Assembly (NCBI RefSeq): GCF_000960085.1 | Contig: NZ_JYGT01000007.1 | Coordinates: 248,001 to 312,000 of the forward strand | Reading direction: 5' to 3' | Length of the DNA stretch: 64,000 bases | Origin: Streptococcus infantis | Lineage (GTDB): Bacteria > Bacillota > Bacilli > Lactobacillales > Streptococcaceae | Shown: one piece after another, positions 20,420 to 30,689 of the stretch | Layout: every line of letters begins with the position of its first letter | Numbering within the stretch: position 1 is the first letter of the stretch | Program-made: the position numbers and the translations under genes | The notes under the pieces: model-generated | Database searches by the model: none | What the model was told of the DNA's origin: nothing | The model's input: the letters and a program-made list of their open reading frames with translations, nothing else

Positions 20420-22735
20420 TTAGCTCAATGCATCATCCATTGAAAGAACTTCGTGGAAGACACGTTGTGTTAATTCAGTTTTTTGTTCCGGAGTAAGGTA
20501 TTTAGTGTTTACACAGTATCCAGAGATACGTACGATTACGTCTTCACCTGACATGATCTTTTCGTAAACATCGTTCAAGTCCATAACGTTCAAGTTAACG
20601 TGTTGTCCACCGTTTTCGAAGTAACCATCAAGGATTGTTACCAAGTTATCAACTTGTTCGTCACGAGTTTTACCAAGAGCACGTGGTGAAACTTGAGTTG
20701 TCAATGAGATACCATCAGCTGCATAACCAAAATCAAGGCTAGCAAGTGAGTTCAAGTTTTGCAACCATCCACCTTTAGCTTTGTTAGATGGGTTAGCACC
20801 TGGTGAGAAGAATTCAAGTTTAGATAAGTTCACAGAACCATCTTCGTTGAGGTATACACCTTTGTGGACTGGTGAGTTACCAGTTTGTTTAGAGTAAGCA
20901 ACGTTAGATGTGATTGTCAAAAGTGATACAGTAGCTTCTGCGTCTTTGTAAAGTTTGTGGCTACGTAGACGAGTTGTGTAAGCTTCGATCAACCATTCTG
21001 CCAATTCGTTTGAACGTGGGTCATCTTCACCCCAACGTGGGTATTCACCGATTGTTTCGTAATCGTAGATGTAGCCATTTTCGTCACGGATTGGTTTAAC
21101 TGTAGCGTACTTGATAGCTGACAATGTATCAACAGTGTTAGCAAATCCACAGATACCGAATCCCATGTTAGCACGTTGTTTAGTTGGCAAGAAGGCCATT
21201 TGAACAGCTTCGTAGTTGTACTTATCAGTCATGTAGTGGATGATGTTCAAAGCATCTACGTAAGTGTCAGTCAACCAGTCAAGAGATTTTTCAAAGTTTG
21301 CTTTAACTGATTCGAATTCAAGAACTTCGTCACGGATTGGTTCGATGTCAAATACTTTATAGTCTTTATGAACATCGTCGTAACCACCGTTCAAACCAGT
21401 AAGAAGAGCTTTAAGAACGTTAACGCGAGCACCGAAGTACTGGATGTTGTGACGTTGTTCTTCGTTTTCTGGGTCAAGTGGAGACACACAACATGAGATA
21501 CAGCTCATTTCACCGTATCCATCTTTAGCCATTGTTGTAACACCTTCGTATTGGATTGAAGAGTGTTTGTGGCTCATGTGCATACAGTAGCGACGGAAGT
21601 TGTATGGCAATTTGTCAGTCCAAAGAACTGTCAAGTTTGGTTCTGGAGAGTTACCGATGTTATCAAGAGTGTTCAAGAAACGGTAATCCATTTTAGTAAC
21701 ACGGTGACGACCGTCGTTACCCATACCAGCCATAGAAGTTGTGATGAAGGTTGGGTCACCTGAGTACAATTGGTCATAAGCTTTTGTACGAGCAAATTTA
21801 ACTGTACGAAGTTTCATAACGAAATCATCAATAAATTCTTGGATTTCTGATTCAGTAAATGTACCACGAGCAAGGTCACGTTCTGCGTAGATATCCAATA
21901 CGATTGGCACACGTCCTAAAGATGTAGCTGCACCGTTGATAACACGGCAGACAGCCATGAAGGCAATGTTTACCCATTGGATAGCTTCTTTAACGTTCAT
22001 CGCTGGTTTGCGAACGTCAACTCCGTAAAGATCACCCAAGCGTACAACTTGTTGCAATGCTTGATATTGAAGGTTGATTTCTTCACGAAGACGGATTGTT
22101 TCTTCATCGATTTCTTCGATTGAGTTCCAATCGTTTACTTTTTCTTGCATCAAGTAGTCTGCACCGTAAAGAGCAAGACGCGCATAAACACCGATGATGC
22201 GTCCACGTGAGTATGCATCTGGAAGACCAGTTACAGTGTGAGCGTGGCGAGCACGACGGATGTTTGAAGTGTAAGCACGGAAGATACCGTCGTTAACAGT
22301 TGTTACATATTTTGTAAAAATTTCGTGAACAGCTGGGTCTGGCTCGTATCCATTTTCTTTCAAAGTAGTTTCAGCCATACGGATACCACCTTTTGGCATG
22401 AAGTTCAATTTGAAGAGTTCGTCATTTTGGATACCAAAGATAACTTCGTTTTCTTTGTCGATGAATCCTGCAGGGATGTCAGCGATAGACGTTGGACGAG
22501 TGTCCATTGGGAAACGAGTTTCTTCGTAGTGTGCTTTAGTTTCTTCTACGATTTTTTTGATGTGAAGTGAACGCTCTGTTGGTCCTGCAAGGAAGCTTTC
22601 ATCTCCATCATAAGGTGTGTAGTTAGCTTGTACAAAGCGTGATACACTTGCTTTTTCTTTCCAGTCAACACCTTTAAAGCCTTCCCAGGCTTTGTCAAAA
22701 ATGTCCTGTGCTTCAACAACTGTCTTAACAACCAT
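20420..22735 (-). CDS. pflB: Pyruvate formate-lyase (formate acetyltransferase)
   Basis: This glycyl-radical enzyme converts pyruvate and CoA to acetyl-CoA and formate during mixed-acid fermentation. The 771-residue protein has the catalytic double cysteine in [14 protein letters not shown] near residue 412. The glycine-radical site lies in [15 protein letters not shown] close to the C-terminus, reading RISGYC in place of the more common RVSGYA. No activase gene is adjacent. The leader carries a cre-like box over the promoter and a separate perfect inverted repeat, which suggests carbon-catabolite control. Confidence 0.97.
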   Translation of the reverse strand: MVVKTVVEAQDIFDKAWEGFKGVDWKEKASVSRFVQANYTPYDGDESFLAGPTERSLHIKKIVEETKAHYEETRFPMDTRPTSIADIPAGFIDKENEVIFGIQNDELFKLNFMPKGGIRMAETTLKENGYEPDPAVHEIFTKYVTTVNDGIFRAYTSNIRRARHAHTVTGLPDAYSRGRIIGVYARLALYGADYLMQEKVNDWNSIEEIDEETIRLREEINLQYQALQQVVRLGDLYGVDVRKPAMNVKEAIQWVNIAFMAVCRVINGAATSLGRVPIVLDIYAERDLARGTFTESEIQEFIDDFVMKLRTVKFARTKAYDQLYSGDPTFITTSMAGMGNDGRHRVTKMDYRFLNTLDNIGNSPEPNLTVLWTDKLPYNFRRYCMHMSHKHSSIQYEGVTTMAKDGYGEMSCISCCVSPLDPENEEQRHNIQYFGARVNVLKALLTGLNGGYDDVHKDYKVFDIEPIRDEVLEFESVKANFEKSLDWLTDTYVDALNIIHYMTDKYNYEAVQMAFLPTKQRANMGFGICGFANTVDTLSAIKYATVKPIRDENGYIYDYETIGEYPRWGEDDPRSNELAEWLIEAYTTRLRSHKLYKDAEATVSLLTITSNVAYSKQTGNSPVHKGVYLNEDGSVNLSKLEFFSPGANPSNKAKGGWLQNLNSLASLDFGYAADGISLTTQVSPRALGKTRDEQVDNLVTILDGYFENGGQHVNLNVMDLNDVYEKIMSGEDVIVRISGYCVNTKYLTPEQKTELTQRVFHEVLSMDDALS

Positions 22736-22760
22736 GTTAATGTCCTCTTTTATCTTTCTA

Positions 22761-22778
22761 GTAACAGCAATCTGTTAC
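22761..22778. promoter_or_regulatory. Perfect 7-bp inverted repeat in the pflB leader
   Basis: GTAACAG-CAAT-CTGTTAC lies between the pflB promoter and its ribosome-binding site. It could be a hairpin in the leader RNA or an operator; the regulator is not known to me. Confidence 0.45.
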
Positions 22779-22789
22779 ATTCATATATT

Positions 22790-22817
22790 CAGTATAACAC
22801 ACAGTAAACGATTTCAA
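22790..22817 (-). promoter_or_regulatory. pflB promoter with overlapping CcpA cre-like site
   Basis: On the minus strand a TGTTATACT extended -10 (hexamer at 22790-22795) is preceded by TTGAAA at 15 bp. TTGAAATCGTTTACT (22803-22817) fits the cre consensus WTGNAANCGNWNNCW at every fixed position and covers the -35. Confidence 0.55.
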
Positions 22818-22973
22818 CAAGTGAAATCACACTTTTTAGACACTTTCTTTTATAATACAGTTGTTATTTCAGTGCAAACTGTAGTATATTTTTGAAAAGT
22901 AATTAGCTATTTCCTATTTTTTCAGAAAAAAGGTATAATAAGGCTAGATAAACTACCAAAGAAAGGCCATTTC

Positions 22974-24035
22974 ATGCTGATATTTCCACTGATGAATGAT
23001 TTATCCCGTAAAATTATCCATATTGACATGGATGCCTTTTTTGCTGCTGTAGAAATTCGTGACAATCCTAAACTTAAAGGCAAACCCGTTATTATTGGTA
23101 GCGACCCTAGGAAAACAGGTGGTCGGGGTGTTGTTTCAACCTGTAGTTATGAAGCCAGAGCATTCGGCATTCACTCAGCTATGAGTTCTAAAGAAGCTTA
23201 TGAACGCTGTCCTCAAGCTATTTTTATTTCTGGGAACTACGAAAAATATACTACTGTTGGCCAACAGATTCGAGCTATTTTTAAACGATATACGGATAAA
23301 ATTGAACCTATGAGTATCGACGAAGCTTATCTAGATGTAACTGAAAACAAGCTTGGTATCAAATCTGCTGTTAAAATTGCTCGTTTAATTCAGCAGGATA
23401 TTTGGAATGAATTACAATTAACAGCTTCTGCTGGTGTATCATACAATAAATTTTTAGCTAAAATGGCAAGTGACTATCAAAAACCTCGTGGTTTGACAGT
23501 CATTCTTCCTGATGAAGCTGAAGATTTTCTCAAACAAATGGATATTGCTAAATTCCACGGTGTGGGCAAGAAAACAGTTGAAAAACTCCATCAAATGGGT
23601 GTATATACGGGTACTGACCTTTTAGAGATCTCTGAAATCACTCTCATTGATCGTTTCGGAAGACTCGGCTTTGATCTATATCGTAAGGCTCGAGGTATAG
23701 ATAACTCTCCCGTCAAATCGAATCGTATCCGTAAGTCCATCGGTAAGGAAAAAACTTATAGTAAGATTCTAAGTCTAGATGAAGATATTAAAAAAGAGCT
23801 AACTCTCCTTTCGGAAAAAGTTGCTCTTAGTCTTCAAAAATATGAAAAAAGTGGTAAGATCGTCATTTTGAAAATCCGCTATGCCGACTTTTCTACTTTG
23901 ACAAAACGAAAAACACTGAATCAACAAACACAAGACTCTGAAGAAATCGCACAAAGCATTATCCAACTCTACGAAACACTTAGTGATAAAGACAAGGGTG
24001 TCCGCTTATTGGGAGTCACTGTGACAGGATTTTAA
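22974..24035 (+). CDS. dinB: DNA polymerase IV (Y-family)
   Basis: This translesion polymerase has 353 residues. It contains the Y-family catalytic motifs: [14 protein letters not shown] near residue 16 and [11 protein letters not shown] near residue 115. The [13 protein letters not shown] signature follows the first motif, and a helix-hairpin-helix ([11 protein letters not shown]) lies near residue 193. The little-finger domain includes [12 protein letters not shown]. No LexA-type box was noticed; mitis-group streptococci lack a classical SOS response. A TATAAT lies about 40 bp upstream of the ATG. Confidence 0.96.
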   Translation: MLIFPLMNDLSRKIIHIDMDAFFAAVEIRDNPKLKGKPVIIGSDPRKTGGRGVVSTCSYEARAFGIHSAMSSKEAYERCPQAIFISGNYEKYTTVGQQIRAIFKRYTDKIEPMSIDEAYLDVTENKLGIKSAVKIARLIQQDIWNELQLTASAGVSYNKFLAKMASDYQKPRGLTVILPDEAEDFLKQMDIAKFHGVGKKTVEKLHQMGVYTGTDLLEISEITLIDRFGRLGFDLYRKARGIDNSPVKSNRIRKSIGKEKTYSKILSLDEDIKKELTLLSEKVALSLQKYEKSGKIVILKIRYADFSTLTKRKTLNQQTQDSEEIAQSIIQLYETLSDKDKGVRLLGVTVTGF

Positions 24036-24070
24036 AAACCTTGAAGGAAATTTCCCTCAAGGTTTTTTCT
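24033..24070. terminator. Shared terminator between dinB and uppP
   Basis: AAAACCTTGAAGG pairs with CCCTCAAGGTTTT around a short AT loop. Poly-A on one side and poly-T on the other allow function in both directions for these convergent genes. Confidence 0.85.
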
Positions 24071-24915
24071 TATACAAATAATCGAACAAAGCTATAAAGC
24101 AACAAGACACTACCAAGAACAATACGGTATTTACCGAAGACTGTGAAGTCGTGTTTTTTTACATAGCCGGTCAAGAAACGAATAGCAACCATGCTGACTG
24201 CAAAAGCGACTACCATGGCGACTAGGAGCAAGAAGAATTGACCAAAACTCAATACTTCCCCTGCTTTGATGAATTTAAAAATCTTCAAGGCACTAGCTCC
24301 AAACATAACAGGAATTCCTAGATAGAAGGTGAATTCTGTCACCACTGAACGACTGGTTCCATTTAACAAACCACCGACGATAGTCGCACCTGAACGGCTA
24401 GTTCCTGGTAAAAGAGCCAAGACTTGGAAAAGACCAATATAGAGGGCTGTTTTATAAGGCAACTTATCTAGCTCAGTTACTGTTGGCTCAATTGCTTGTG
24501 CTTTGTTGCGTTTTTCAAGATAAATGAAAGCAACCCCATAAACTATCAACATAATGGCTACTGAAACCATATTATGGAAGTGAGTATCAAACCAATCATC
24601 AAACTTAAAGACTAGAAGAAGAGGGAGAGTCGCAACAAATACTTTAGACCATAATTGCCAAGTTCTACGAACTTGAACTTTATCCTTACCTGGTTTGAAA
24701 GGATTAAGTTTGTTAAAGTAGATAACCATGACGGCTAGGATAGCACCCAGTTGAATGACTACGTTAAACATAGACATGAAGGCTTCATTTTGATCTTTAT
24801 ACTGGATAAACTCTTCTGCCAAAATTAAGTGACCAGTACTCGAAATCGGCAACCATTCCGTAATTCCTTCAACAATACCAAAAAAGATAGATTTTAAAAT
24901 TTCAATAAGATACAT
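24070..24915 (-). CDS. uppP: Undecaprenyl-diphosphatase (BacA/UppP)
   Basis: This integral membrane phosphatase recycles the undecaprenyl lipid carrier and gives low-level bacitracin resistance. The 281-residue, eight-helix protein has both conserved motifs: [20 protein letters not shown] near residue 13 and [15 protein letters not shown] near residue 165. It works with the isoprenoid precursors supplied by the mevalonate operon elsewhere in this window. The gene appears to be transcribed alone, with AGGAGTTA before the ATG. Confidence 0.96.
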   Translation of the reverse strand: MYLIEILKSIFFGIVEGITEWLPISSTGHLILAEEFIQYKDQNEAFMSMFNVVIQLGAILAVMVIYFNKLNPFKPGKDKVQVRRTWQLWSKVFVATLPLLLVFKFDDWFDTHFHNMVSVAIMLIVYGVAFIYLEKRNKAQAIEPTVTELDKLPYKTALYIGLFQVLALLPGTSRSGATIVGGLLNGTSRSVVTEFTFYLGIPVMFGASALKIFKFIKAGEVLSFGQFFLLLVAMVVAFAVSMVAIRFLTGYVKKHDFTVFGKYRIVLGSVLLLYSFVRLFV

Positions 24916-24976
24916 AGATAACTCCTTTTTCTATCCTCCATTATATCATACTTTTAAAGGCTGTGTTTAGTTTTCT

Positions 24977-26869
24977 TTAGAAAGCACCAACACTTCCTCC
25001 GCCACCACCGCCTGAGAAACCTCCACCAGAGCTACCGCTTCCGGATGATACAGAAAAAGTACTTGCTGTATTTGCGATGGTTGCATAATGGCTCATTTGC
25101 GCTGTTGAATGATAAAACATACTATGCCAGCCATAGACTACATAGAGATTGATATCTGGATTTTCCACTTGAATATGATGAACCTTCATCAAATGACTGA
25201 CCTTGTCCGCATAGCCAAATAAGGTTGCATAGACCAAGAGGCGATTCCAGACTACAATACTTTCCAATTCAACCTGATCCAATCGCGCAATCTCACGCAA
25301 CATATTTTCAAAACTGGTCCAGAGATAGTAGACTTCTGCTCCCGCTTCATTTAGAACACCATCACGATTATCTAGCCGAAGCTTCCAATAATAGAAAACA
25401 GCCAAAACTAATCCTAGAAAACCAAGAATTGGCAAGGGGAGGTAAAGATAGCCATGAACATCCAAACTGTACAAGAACAAACCAAATCCTATAAATAGGG
25501 GCAAGATAGTGGAGATACCCATACTCACTTGCAAGACCTTTTCCCCGCTAGTCAAGGGGCGATAATAATCTGGTAGCCCCCAGAAGGAAACTCGATTTCT
25601 CACCCCTTCTTGCATCTGTTTTAATGCTCTTTCAAAAGAATATTTGAGCTGACACCCCTTTGCTTGAATACGTTTTTCATCAGCAGCTTTTGCTCCACGG
25701 TAAAGACTCTCAGAGACCTTATAATCCGCAAACAAATTTGAAAGAGCTGCTTCTTTTTTGTTTGAAAAGGCCAGATTTATACAGTCTTTCTCAAAGTTTG
25801 ACAAACCATCTTCTTTTACCAGCCTCAAGCCAACTGCATCTCCTTCTGAAATAATAGAAACATTCCCACGGTCAATCACATCTAGCAAAGTAGCTTGAAT
25901 GAGTTGATCAAAGGTGAATTTGCCTGCTCCTTTGATTAGAGGACTCACTTCCTCCAAAGAGGTCGAGTAAACTGCTTCTGATAAAACCATAGGTTCTAAT
26001 TCCATTGGTGGTTCATAGAGACGATGATTTTTGGCATATTTGACTGAAGGTCCTGTCTTTCTTTTATAAATAAAATAGAAGCAGATACTCAATAACAAGG
26101 AAAGAGACAAAATCAAAGGAAACACCCAAGTTACTATATATTTACTCTGCTCTTTTTCTCTAACAATCGAGTCTTCTATCTTATTAAACTCTTCTAAACG
26201 ATTCCCTTTCAAGTTCTGATCCGTAGCGCTAGCAAAATCAGTTCGAGGCCAGTAGGCATGCAACTCAACTCCGCGCTTAGACGGAAGATTGTCTAAACGA
26301 ATAGTATATTCATGACCACTCTGTTTAATCCTTCCCTCTCTATAGAGTTGCCCTGTGTGAAAAAAGAGTTTTTCAGCCCCCTTCTCTCCACTTACGTGAA
26401 ACTCAAACTTTTCAATAGATTCTGAACTATCTGTTAAGGGTTGCCAATTTAATTCAGCGATATCATCATATAGGAAAAGAAGATTTTTCAATTGCCAGGT
26501 AAGTTCCACTTCGACCCTGTCCCCTTCCTGACCTGGATTATAGACCTTAACAGTATAACCATTCGTTTCTTCTGTCACTTCGCTAGTAAGATTTTCGATT
26601 TTATGACTATTTTTAAAGGCCTCAACCTTTGGCTGAGGAACAATTTCAAATCCACTAGGCATCTTCCCTGCACGACCAATCCCCACGATTTGGCCATTAA
26701 AATCCTCCTCGAACTGGTAAACTATCTTCTGCCTAAATTCCGCTGTATTATCTGCATGAATATACAGTTCTCCTTTATAGGATGGAATGCTAAAATCCAC
26801 GGCAAAAACCATTTTGGGAACAATTATCAGACAAGTAAATATGAGTACTATTAACCATCTTTTTTTCAT
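24977..26869 (-). CDS. DUF2207-domain membrane protein
   Basis: The 630-residue protein has a signal peptide (residues 1-23, ending MVFA). A long extracellular DUF2207 domain of beta-rich character follows to about residue 240, then a membrane helix at about 246-268, a cytoplasmic region, and two more helices at about 450-500. The C-terminus is a glycine/serine repeat (GGGFSGGGGGGSVGAF). This layout is common in Firmicutes and Actinobacteria and has no established biochemical role. The gene lies between uppP and a divergent amino-acid transporter with its own spacing, so context gives little help. Confidence 0.8.
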   Translation of the reverse strand: MKKRWLIVLIFTCLIIVPKMVFAVDFSIPSYKGELYIHADNTAEFRQKIVYQFEEDFNGQIVGIGRAGKMPSGFEIVPQPKVEAFKNSHKIENLTSEVTEETNGYTVKVYNPGQEGDRVEVELTWQLKNLLFLYDDIAELNWQPLTDSSESIEKFEFHVSGEKGAEKLFFHTGQLYREGRIKQSGHEYTIRLDNLPSKRGVELHAYWPRTDFASATDQNLKGNRLEEFNKIEDSIVREKEQSKYIVTWVFPLILSLSLLLSICFYFIYKRKTGPSVKYAKNHRLYEPPMELEPMVLSEAVYSTSLEEVSPLIKGAGKFTFDQLIQATLLDVIDRGNVSIISEGDAVGLRLVKEDGLSNFEKDCINLAFSNKKEAALSNLFADYKVSESLYRGAKAADEKRIQAKGCQLKYSFERALKQMQEGVRNRVSFWGLPDYYRPLTSGEKVLQVSMGISTILPLFIGFGLFLYSLDVHGYLYLPLPILGFLGLVLAVFYYWKLRLDNRDGVLNEAGAEVYYLWTSFENMLREIARLDQVELESIVVWNRLLVYATLFGYADKVSHLMKVHHIQVENPDINLYVVYGWHSMFYHSTAQMSHYATIANTASTFSVSSGSGSSGGGFSGGGGGGSVGAF

Positions 26870-26999
26870 AATATAGCCTCTTTTGACCTTTTTTTCATTA
26901 TATCATTTTTTTCCAAGTAAGGGTTTACTTGTATTGAAAATCTCACCATTTTTAGATACAATAGAGGGAGCCATTTTTAGACTAGAAATAGGAGAAAAC

Positions 27000-28565
27000 A
27001 TGAAAAAACTATGCTTAACTATCCTTGCTAGCCTAGCCCTTACTTTAGGACTAGTTAGTCAGGTCCAAGCCGATGAATATTTACGCATCGGAATGGAGGC
27101 AGCTTACGCACCTTTTAACTGGACTCAGGATGATGACAGTAATGGTGCTGTCAAAATCGATGGAACCAACCAATATGCCAATGGTTACGATGTTCAAATC
27201 GCTAAAAAGATTGCAAAGGACCTAGGCAAAGAGCCCTTAGTTGTTAAAACCAAGTGGGAAGGACTTGTTCCAGCTCTGACCTCTGGCAAGATCGATATGA
27301 TTATTGCAGGTATGAGCCCAACCGCTGAACGTAAGCAAGAAATTGCCTTCTCAAGTAGTTACTATACCAGTGAACCAGTACTTTTAGTCAAAAAAGATTC
27401 AGCCTATGCAAACGCCAAAACACTAGATGACTTTAAAGATGCAAAAATCACTTCTCAACAAGGTGTTTACCTTTATGACTTAATTTCACAAATCCCAGGT
27501 GCTCAGAAAGAAACTGCTATGGGTGATTTTGCGCAAATGCGACAAGCTCTTGAAGCTGGTGTCATTGATGCTTACGTTTCTGAACGTCCTGAAGCCCTAA
27601 CTGCCGAATCAGCAAACGCTAAGTTCAAAATGATTCAGCCTGAACCTGGTTTTAAAACTGGTGAAGAAGATACATCTATCGCTATTGGACTTCGTAAAGA
27701 TGATGACCGTATCAGCCAAATCAATGCCAGTATTGAAACCATTTCTAAAGATGAACAAGTTGCGCTCATGGATCGTATGATTAAAGAGCAACCAGCAGAA
27801 TCTACAACAACAGAAGAAAGCAACAGTAATTTCTTTGGCCAAGTCGCTAAAATTCTGACTGAAAACTGGCAACAACTCTTGCGTGGTGCTGGTATTACCC
27901 TTCTCATTTCAATTATCGGTACCATAGTTGGTCTCGCTATCGGTCTTGCTATCGGTGTCTTCCGTACTGCACCTCTATCTGAAAACCAATCTATCTTTGG
28001 TATCCAAAAACTAATCGGTTGGATTCTCAATATCTATATTGAAATTTTCCGCGGAACACCTATGATTGTACAATCAATGGTTATCTACTATGGAACTGCC
28101 CAAGCTTTCGGAATCAATCTTGACCGTACACTGGCTGCTATCTTTATCGTTTCTATCAACACTGGTGCCTACATGACAGAAATCGTCCGTGGTGGTATTC
28201 TAGCTGTTGACAAGGGACAATTTGAAGCGGCGACTGCACTTGGAATGACCCACAATCAAACTATGCGTAAGATTGTCCTACCACAGGTCGTCCGCAACAT
28301 CCTACCTGCAACTGGTAATGAATTTGTCATCAACATCAAGGATACATCTGTATTGAACGTTATCTCTGTTGTAGAACTTTACTTCTCAGGAAATACGGTG
28401 GCAACACAAACCTACCAATACTTCCAAACCTTTACTATCATCGCAGTTATCTACTTTGTCCTCACCTTTACAGTAACGCGTATCCTACGCTATATCGAAA
28501 AACGGATGGATATGGATACCTACACAACAGGAGCTAACCAAATGCAAACGGAGGATTTGAAATAA
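27000..28565 (+). CDS. Amino-acid ABC transporter, fused substrate-binding and permease protein
   Basis: The start is the ATG at 27000 with GGAGAAAAC upstream; an open frame extending further upstream lacks such a site. The 521-residue fusion has a signal peptide (1-22) and an SBP family 3 domain (about 25-260; [19 protein letters not shown]). A HisM-type permease follows, with five or so helices (about 280-505) and the ABC-contact motif near [20 protein letters not shown]. The family takes up glutamine, glutamate or related polar amino acids. The matching ATPase gene overlaps its stop codon by 1 bp. The exact substrate is not readable from the sequence. Confidence 0.92.
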   Translation: MKKLCLTILASLALTLGLVSQVQADEYLRIGMEAAYAPFNWTQDDDSNGAVKIDGTNQYANGYDVQIAKKIAKDLGKEPLVVKTKWEGLVPALTSGKIDMIIAGMSPTAERKQEIAFSSSYYTSEPVLLVKKDSAYANAKTLDDFKDAKITSQQGVYLYDLISQIPGAQKETAMGDFAQMRQALEAGVIDAYVSERPEALTAESANAKFKMIQPEPGFKTGEEDTSIAIGLRKDDDRISQINASIETISKDEQVALMDRMIKEQPAESTTTEESNSNFFGQVAKILTENWQQLLRGAGITLLISIIGTIVGLAIGLAIGVFRTAPLSENQSIFGIQKLIGWILNIYIEIFRGTPMIVQSMVIYYGTAQAFGINLDRTLAAIFIVSINTGAYMTEIVRGGILAVDKGQFEAATALGMTHNQTMRKIVLPQVVRNILPATGNEFVINIKDTSVLNVISVVELYFSGNTVATQTYQYFQTFTIIAVIYFVLTFTVTRILRYIEKRMDMDTYTTGANQMQTEDLK

Positions 28566-29305
28566 TGAATCAACCCATTCTTGAAATCAAACACCTCAAA
28601 AAATCCTATGGACAAAACGAGGTCCTAAAAGACATCTCCCTCACTATTCATAAAGGAGAAGTGATTTCTATCATCGGAAGTTCCGGTAGTGGTAAATCAA
28701 CCTTCCTACGTTCTATCAACCTCCTCGAAACCCCAACTGAAGGTGAAATTCTTTATCACGGTGAAAACGTCCTTGAAAAAGGGTATAACCTTACTCACTA
28801 TCGCGAAAAACTAGGAATGGTCTTCCAGTCCTTTAATCTTTTTGAAAATCTCAATGTTCTCGAAAATACAATCGTTGCCCAAACAACTGTACTCAAACGT
28901 GAACGCTCAGAAGCAGAGAAAATCGCAAAAGAAAACCTTGAGAAGGTTGGTATGGGAGAACGTTTCTGGCAAGCTAAACCAAAGCAACTTTCTGGTGGTC
29001 AAAAGCAACGTGTAGCTATTGCTCGCGCTCTTTCTATGAACCCTGATGCCATTCTCTTTGACGAGCCTACATCAGCCCTCGACCCTGAAATGGTCGGTGA
29101 AGTTCTTAAAATCATGCAAGAACTAGCTCAGGAAGGATTGACTATGATTGTAGTAACCCACGAAATGGAATTTGCTCGCGATGTATCAAACCGTGTTATC
29201 TTTATGGATAAGGGAGTTATTGCAGAAGAAGGCAAACCTGAAGATCTATTTACCAACCCTAAAGAAGAACGCACCAGAGAATTTTTACAACGCTATCTTG
29301 GATAA
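28565..29305 (+). CDS. Amino-acid ABC transporter ATP-binding protein (GlnQ type)
   Basis: The 246-residue ATPase has Walker [10 protein letters not shown] near residue 38, the Q-loop [17 protein letters not shown], the signature [16 protein letters not shown] near residue 143, Walker [14 protein letters not shown], and the switch histidine in VVTHEMEFA. It is the partner of the upstream fused permease. Both share one transcript that ends in a strong terminator. Confidence 0.95.
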   Translation: MNQPILEIKHLKKSYGQNEVLKDISLTIHKGEVISIIGSSGSGKSTFLRSINLLETPTEGEILYHGENVLEKGYNLTHYREKLGMVFQSFNLFENLNVLENTIVAQTTVLKRERSEAEKIAKENLEKVGMGERFWQAKPKQLSGGQKQRVAIARALSMNPDAILFDEPTSALDPEMVGEVLKIMQELAQEGLTMIVVTHEMEFARDVSNRVIFMDKGVIAEEGKPEDLFTNPKEERTREFLQRYLG

Positions 29306-29307
29306 TC

Positions 29308-29336
29308 AAAAAAGACTGCAACCTGCAGTCTTTTTA
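29308..29336 (+). terminator. Intrinsic terminator after the amino-acid ABC transporter
   Basis: AAAGACTGCA and TGCAGTCTTT flank a 3-base loop and lead into a T run. Confidence 0.85.
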
Positions 29337-29351
29337 TATTTCCTAAAATGA

Positions 29352-29382
29352 AAAGGCAAGTTCTTTTCGAACCTGCCTATAT
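29352..29382 (-). terminator. Intrinsic terminator after the small HTH-like gene
   Basis: GGCAGGTTC pairs with GAACTTGCC on the minus strand around a 5-base loop, followed by a T-rich run. Confidence 0.7.
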
Positions 29383-29389
29383 CCAAAGA

Positions 29390-29605
29390 CTAATCTTCAA
29401 ATTTTTCATGATTTTTGTCGTAGAAATCAATTAAGCCGAGGGCTGTTTCAAAGGAAATATTTTTAACTTTTGCACGTCCTTGAGCTAAAGCAATGATAGA
29501 CATTTCACGTGCATTTGTTTCCTTAGAAATACGATACCCTGTGATTTTTTTATCACGAACCCAGCTAACAACTGATTCTACTTTTTCAAAGTTAGACTTA
29601 GCCAT
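29390..29605 (-). CDS. Small helix-turn-helix-like protein of unknown function
   Basis: The 71-residue protein is mostly helical and carries KKITGYRISKETNAREMSI followed by IALAQGRAKVKNISFETAL. This resembles the helix-turn-helix of Cro/XRE-type proteins (residues about 20-60). It has its own promoter and terminator. The gene probably encodes a small DNA-binding regulator, but its targets are unknown. A similar short gene exists at the corresponding place in pneumococcus as far as I recall. Confidence 0.6.
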   Translation of the reverse strand: MAKSNFEKVESVVSWVRDKKITGYRISKETNAREMSIIALAQGRAKVKNISFETALGLIDFYDKNHEKFED

Positions 29606-29638
29606 GTTATTCTCCTATTTTTTTCTTTGCGCTATTTC

Positions 29639-29667
29639 ATTCTATATGTTTTTATAGTGTTTGTCAA
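29639..29667 (-). promoter_or_regulatory. Promoter of the small HTH-like gene
   Basis: TTGACA (29662-29667), a 17-bp spacer and TAGAAT (29639-29644) on the minus strand give a good sigma-A promoter. Confidence 0.75.
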
Positions 29668-29710
29668 TAAAAACGCATACATACACTGAATTAAAGCGCT
29701 CAGAACACAA

Positions 29711-30607
29711 TTATTTGGCTTTTAAAGCCGATAATATATGGGTCCGTATATCTTCAACTCCATTAGGATTTGCTGGCAAGAATATAGTATTATTTCCTTG
29801 TTTGTCTGCAAAATTATTCAATGTGTCTAAATACTGATTGGTTAATAGGATTGACATAATTTGTTCTTCAGTTAATTCGACATTAGCTCCTTTTAACTCT
29901 TTAATAGAATCAGCAAGTCCATCAACAATTGCTTTCCGCTGCTCTGCGATCCCCACACCATGGAGACGATCTTTTTCTGCCTCAGCTTCTGCCGCTGTAA
30001 CGATCTTAATTTTGTCTGCTTCAGCCAATTCTTGAGCGGCCACTCTCTTACGTTGAGCGGCATTGATTTCGTTCATTGATTGTTTGACTTCTGCATCCGG
30101 CTCAACTTTGGTAATGAGTGTCTTAACGATAATATACCCATACGTTGACATTTCTTCCGCTACTTGTTTTTGAACTTCTAATGCAATTTCATCTTTTTTC
30201 TCAAACAATTCATCCAAAGTTAATCTAGGAACAGATGAGCGTAATGCATCTTCAATATAAGATTTAATTTGAGCTTCCGGTCTCATCAATTTATAGTAAG
30301 CATCTGTAACGTTTTGCTCATTTACACGGTATTGAGTTGCGACATTCATGGTCACAAAAACGTTATCTTGGGTTTTGGTTTCAACCACGATTTCACTTTG
30401 TAAAAGGCGTAGCTGTACACGAGCTGCAATTTTGTCAATGCCAAATGGTGCTCGCAGATGAATACCACTATTACTTAACTTTTGATATTTACCAAATCGT
30501 TCGATAATGGCAACAGATTGTTGACGAACGACATAAACAGAACTTACTAGAGTAACTCCCACAATAAGCATTAGAATTAATAGAACAAGTATAACTGGTA
30601 AAACCAT
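29711..30607 (-). CDS. SPFH/Band 7 (stomatin-like) membrane protein
   Basis: The 298-residue protein has one N-terminal membrane helix (about 3-25). The SPFH domain follows (VVRQQSVAIIERFGKYQKL, then RAPFGIDKIAARVQLRLLQ), and then a long helical region rich in Glu, Ala and Lys that forms oligomers (AQELAEADKIKIVTAAEAEA). Members organise membrane microdomains or regulate membrane proteases. The best-known relatives by layout are QmcA and stomatins. No NfeD partner is adjacent. The ATG has AAGGGGGAG upstream. Confidence 0.88.
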   Translation of the reverse strand: MVLPVILVLLILMLIVGVTLVSSVYVVRQQSVAIIERFGKYQKLSNSGIHLRAPFGIDKIAARVQLRLLQSEIVVETKTQDNVFVTMNVATQYRVNEQNVTDAYYKLMRPEAQIKSYIEDALRSSVPRLTLDELFEKKDEIALEVQKQVAEEMSTYGYIIVKTLITKVEPDAEVKQSMNEINAAQRKRVAAQELAEADKIKIVTAAEAEAEKDRLHGVGIAEQRKAIVDGLADSIKELKGANVELTEEQIMSILLTNQYLDTLNNFADKQGNNTIFLPANPNGVEDIRTHILSALKAK

Positions 30608-30689
30608 GGGAATCTCCCCCTTTCTTCACTTACATTATAGCACTCACATATAGGTTAGGCAAATAATATGATAAAAATTTTATAGGATA

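Noticed and set aside
26883-26999. Upstream extension of the amino-acid transporter gene
   Set aside because: The extension lacks a start site with a ribosome-binding site, and the signal peptide begins at the ATG at 27000, which has GGAG upstream.
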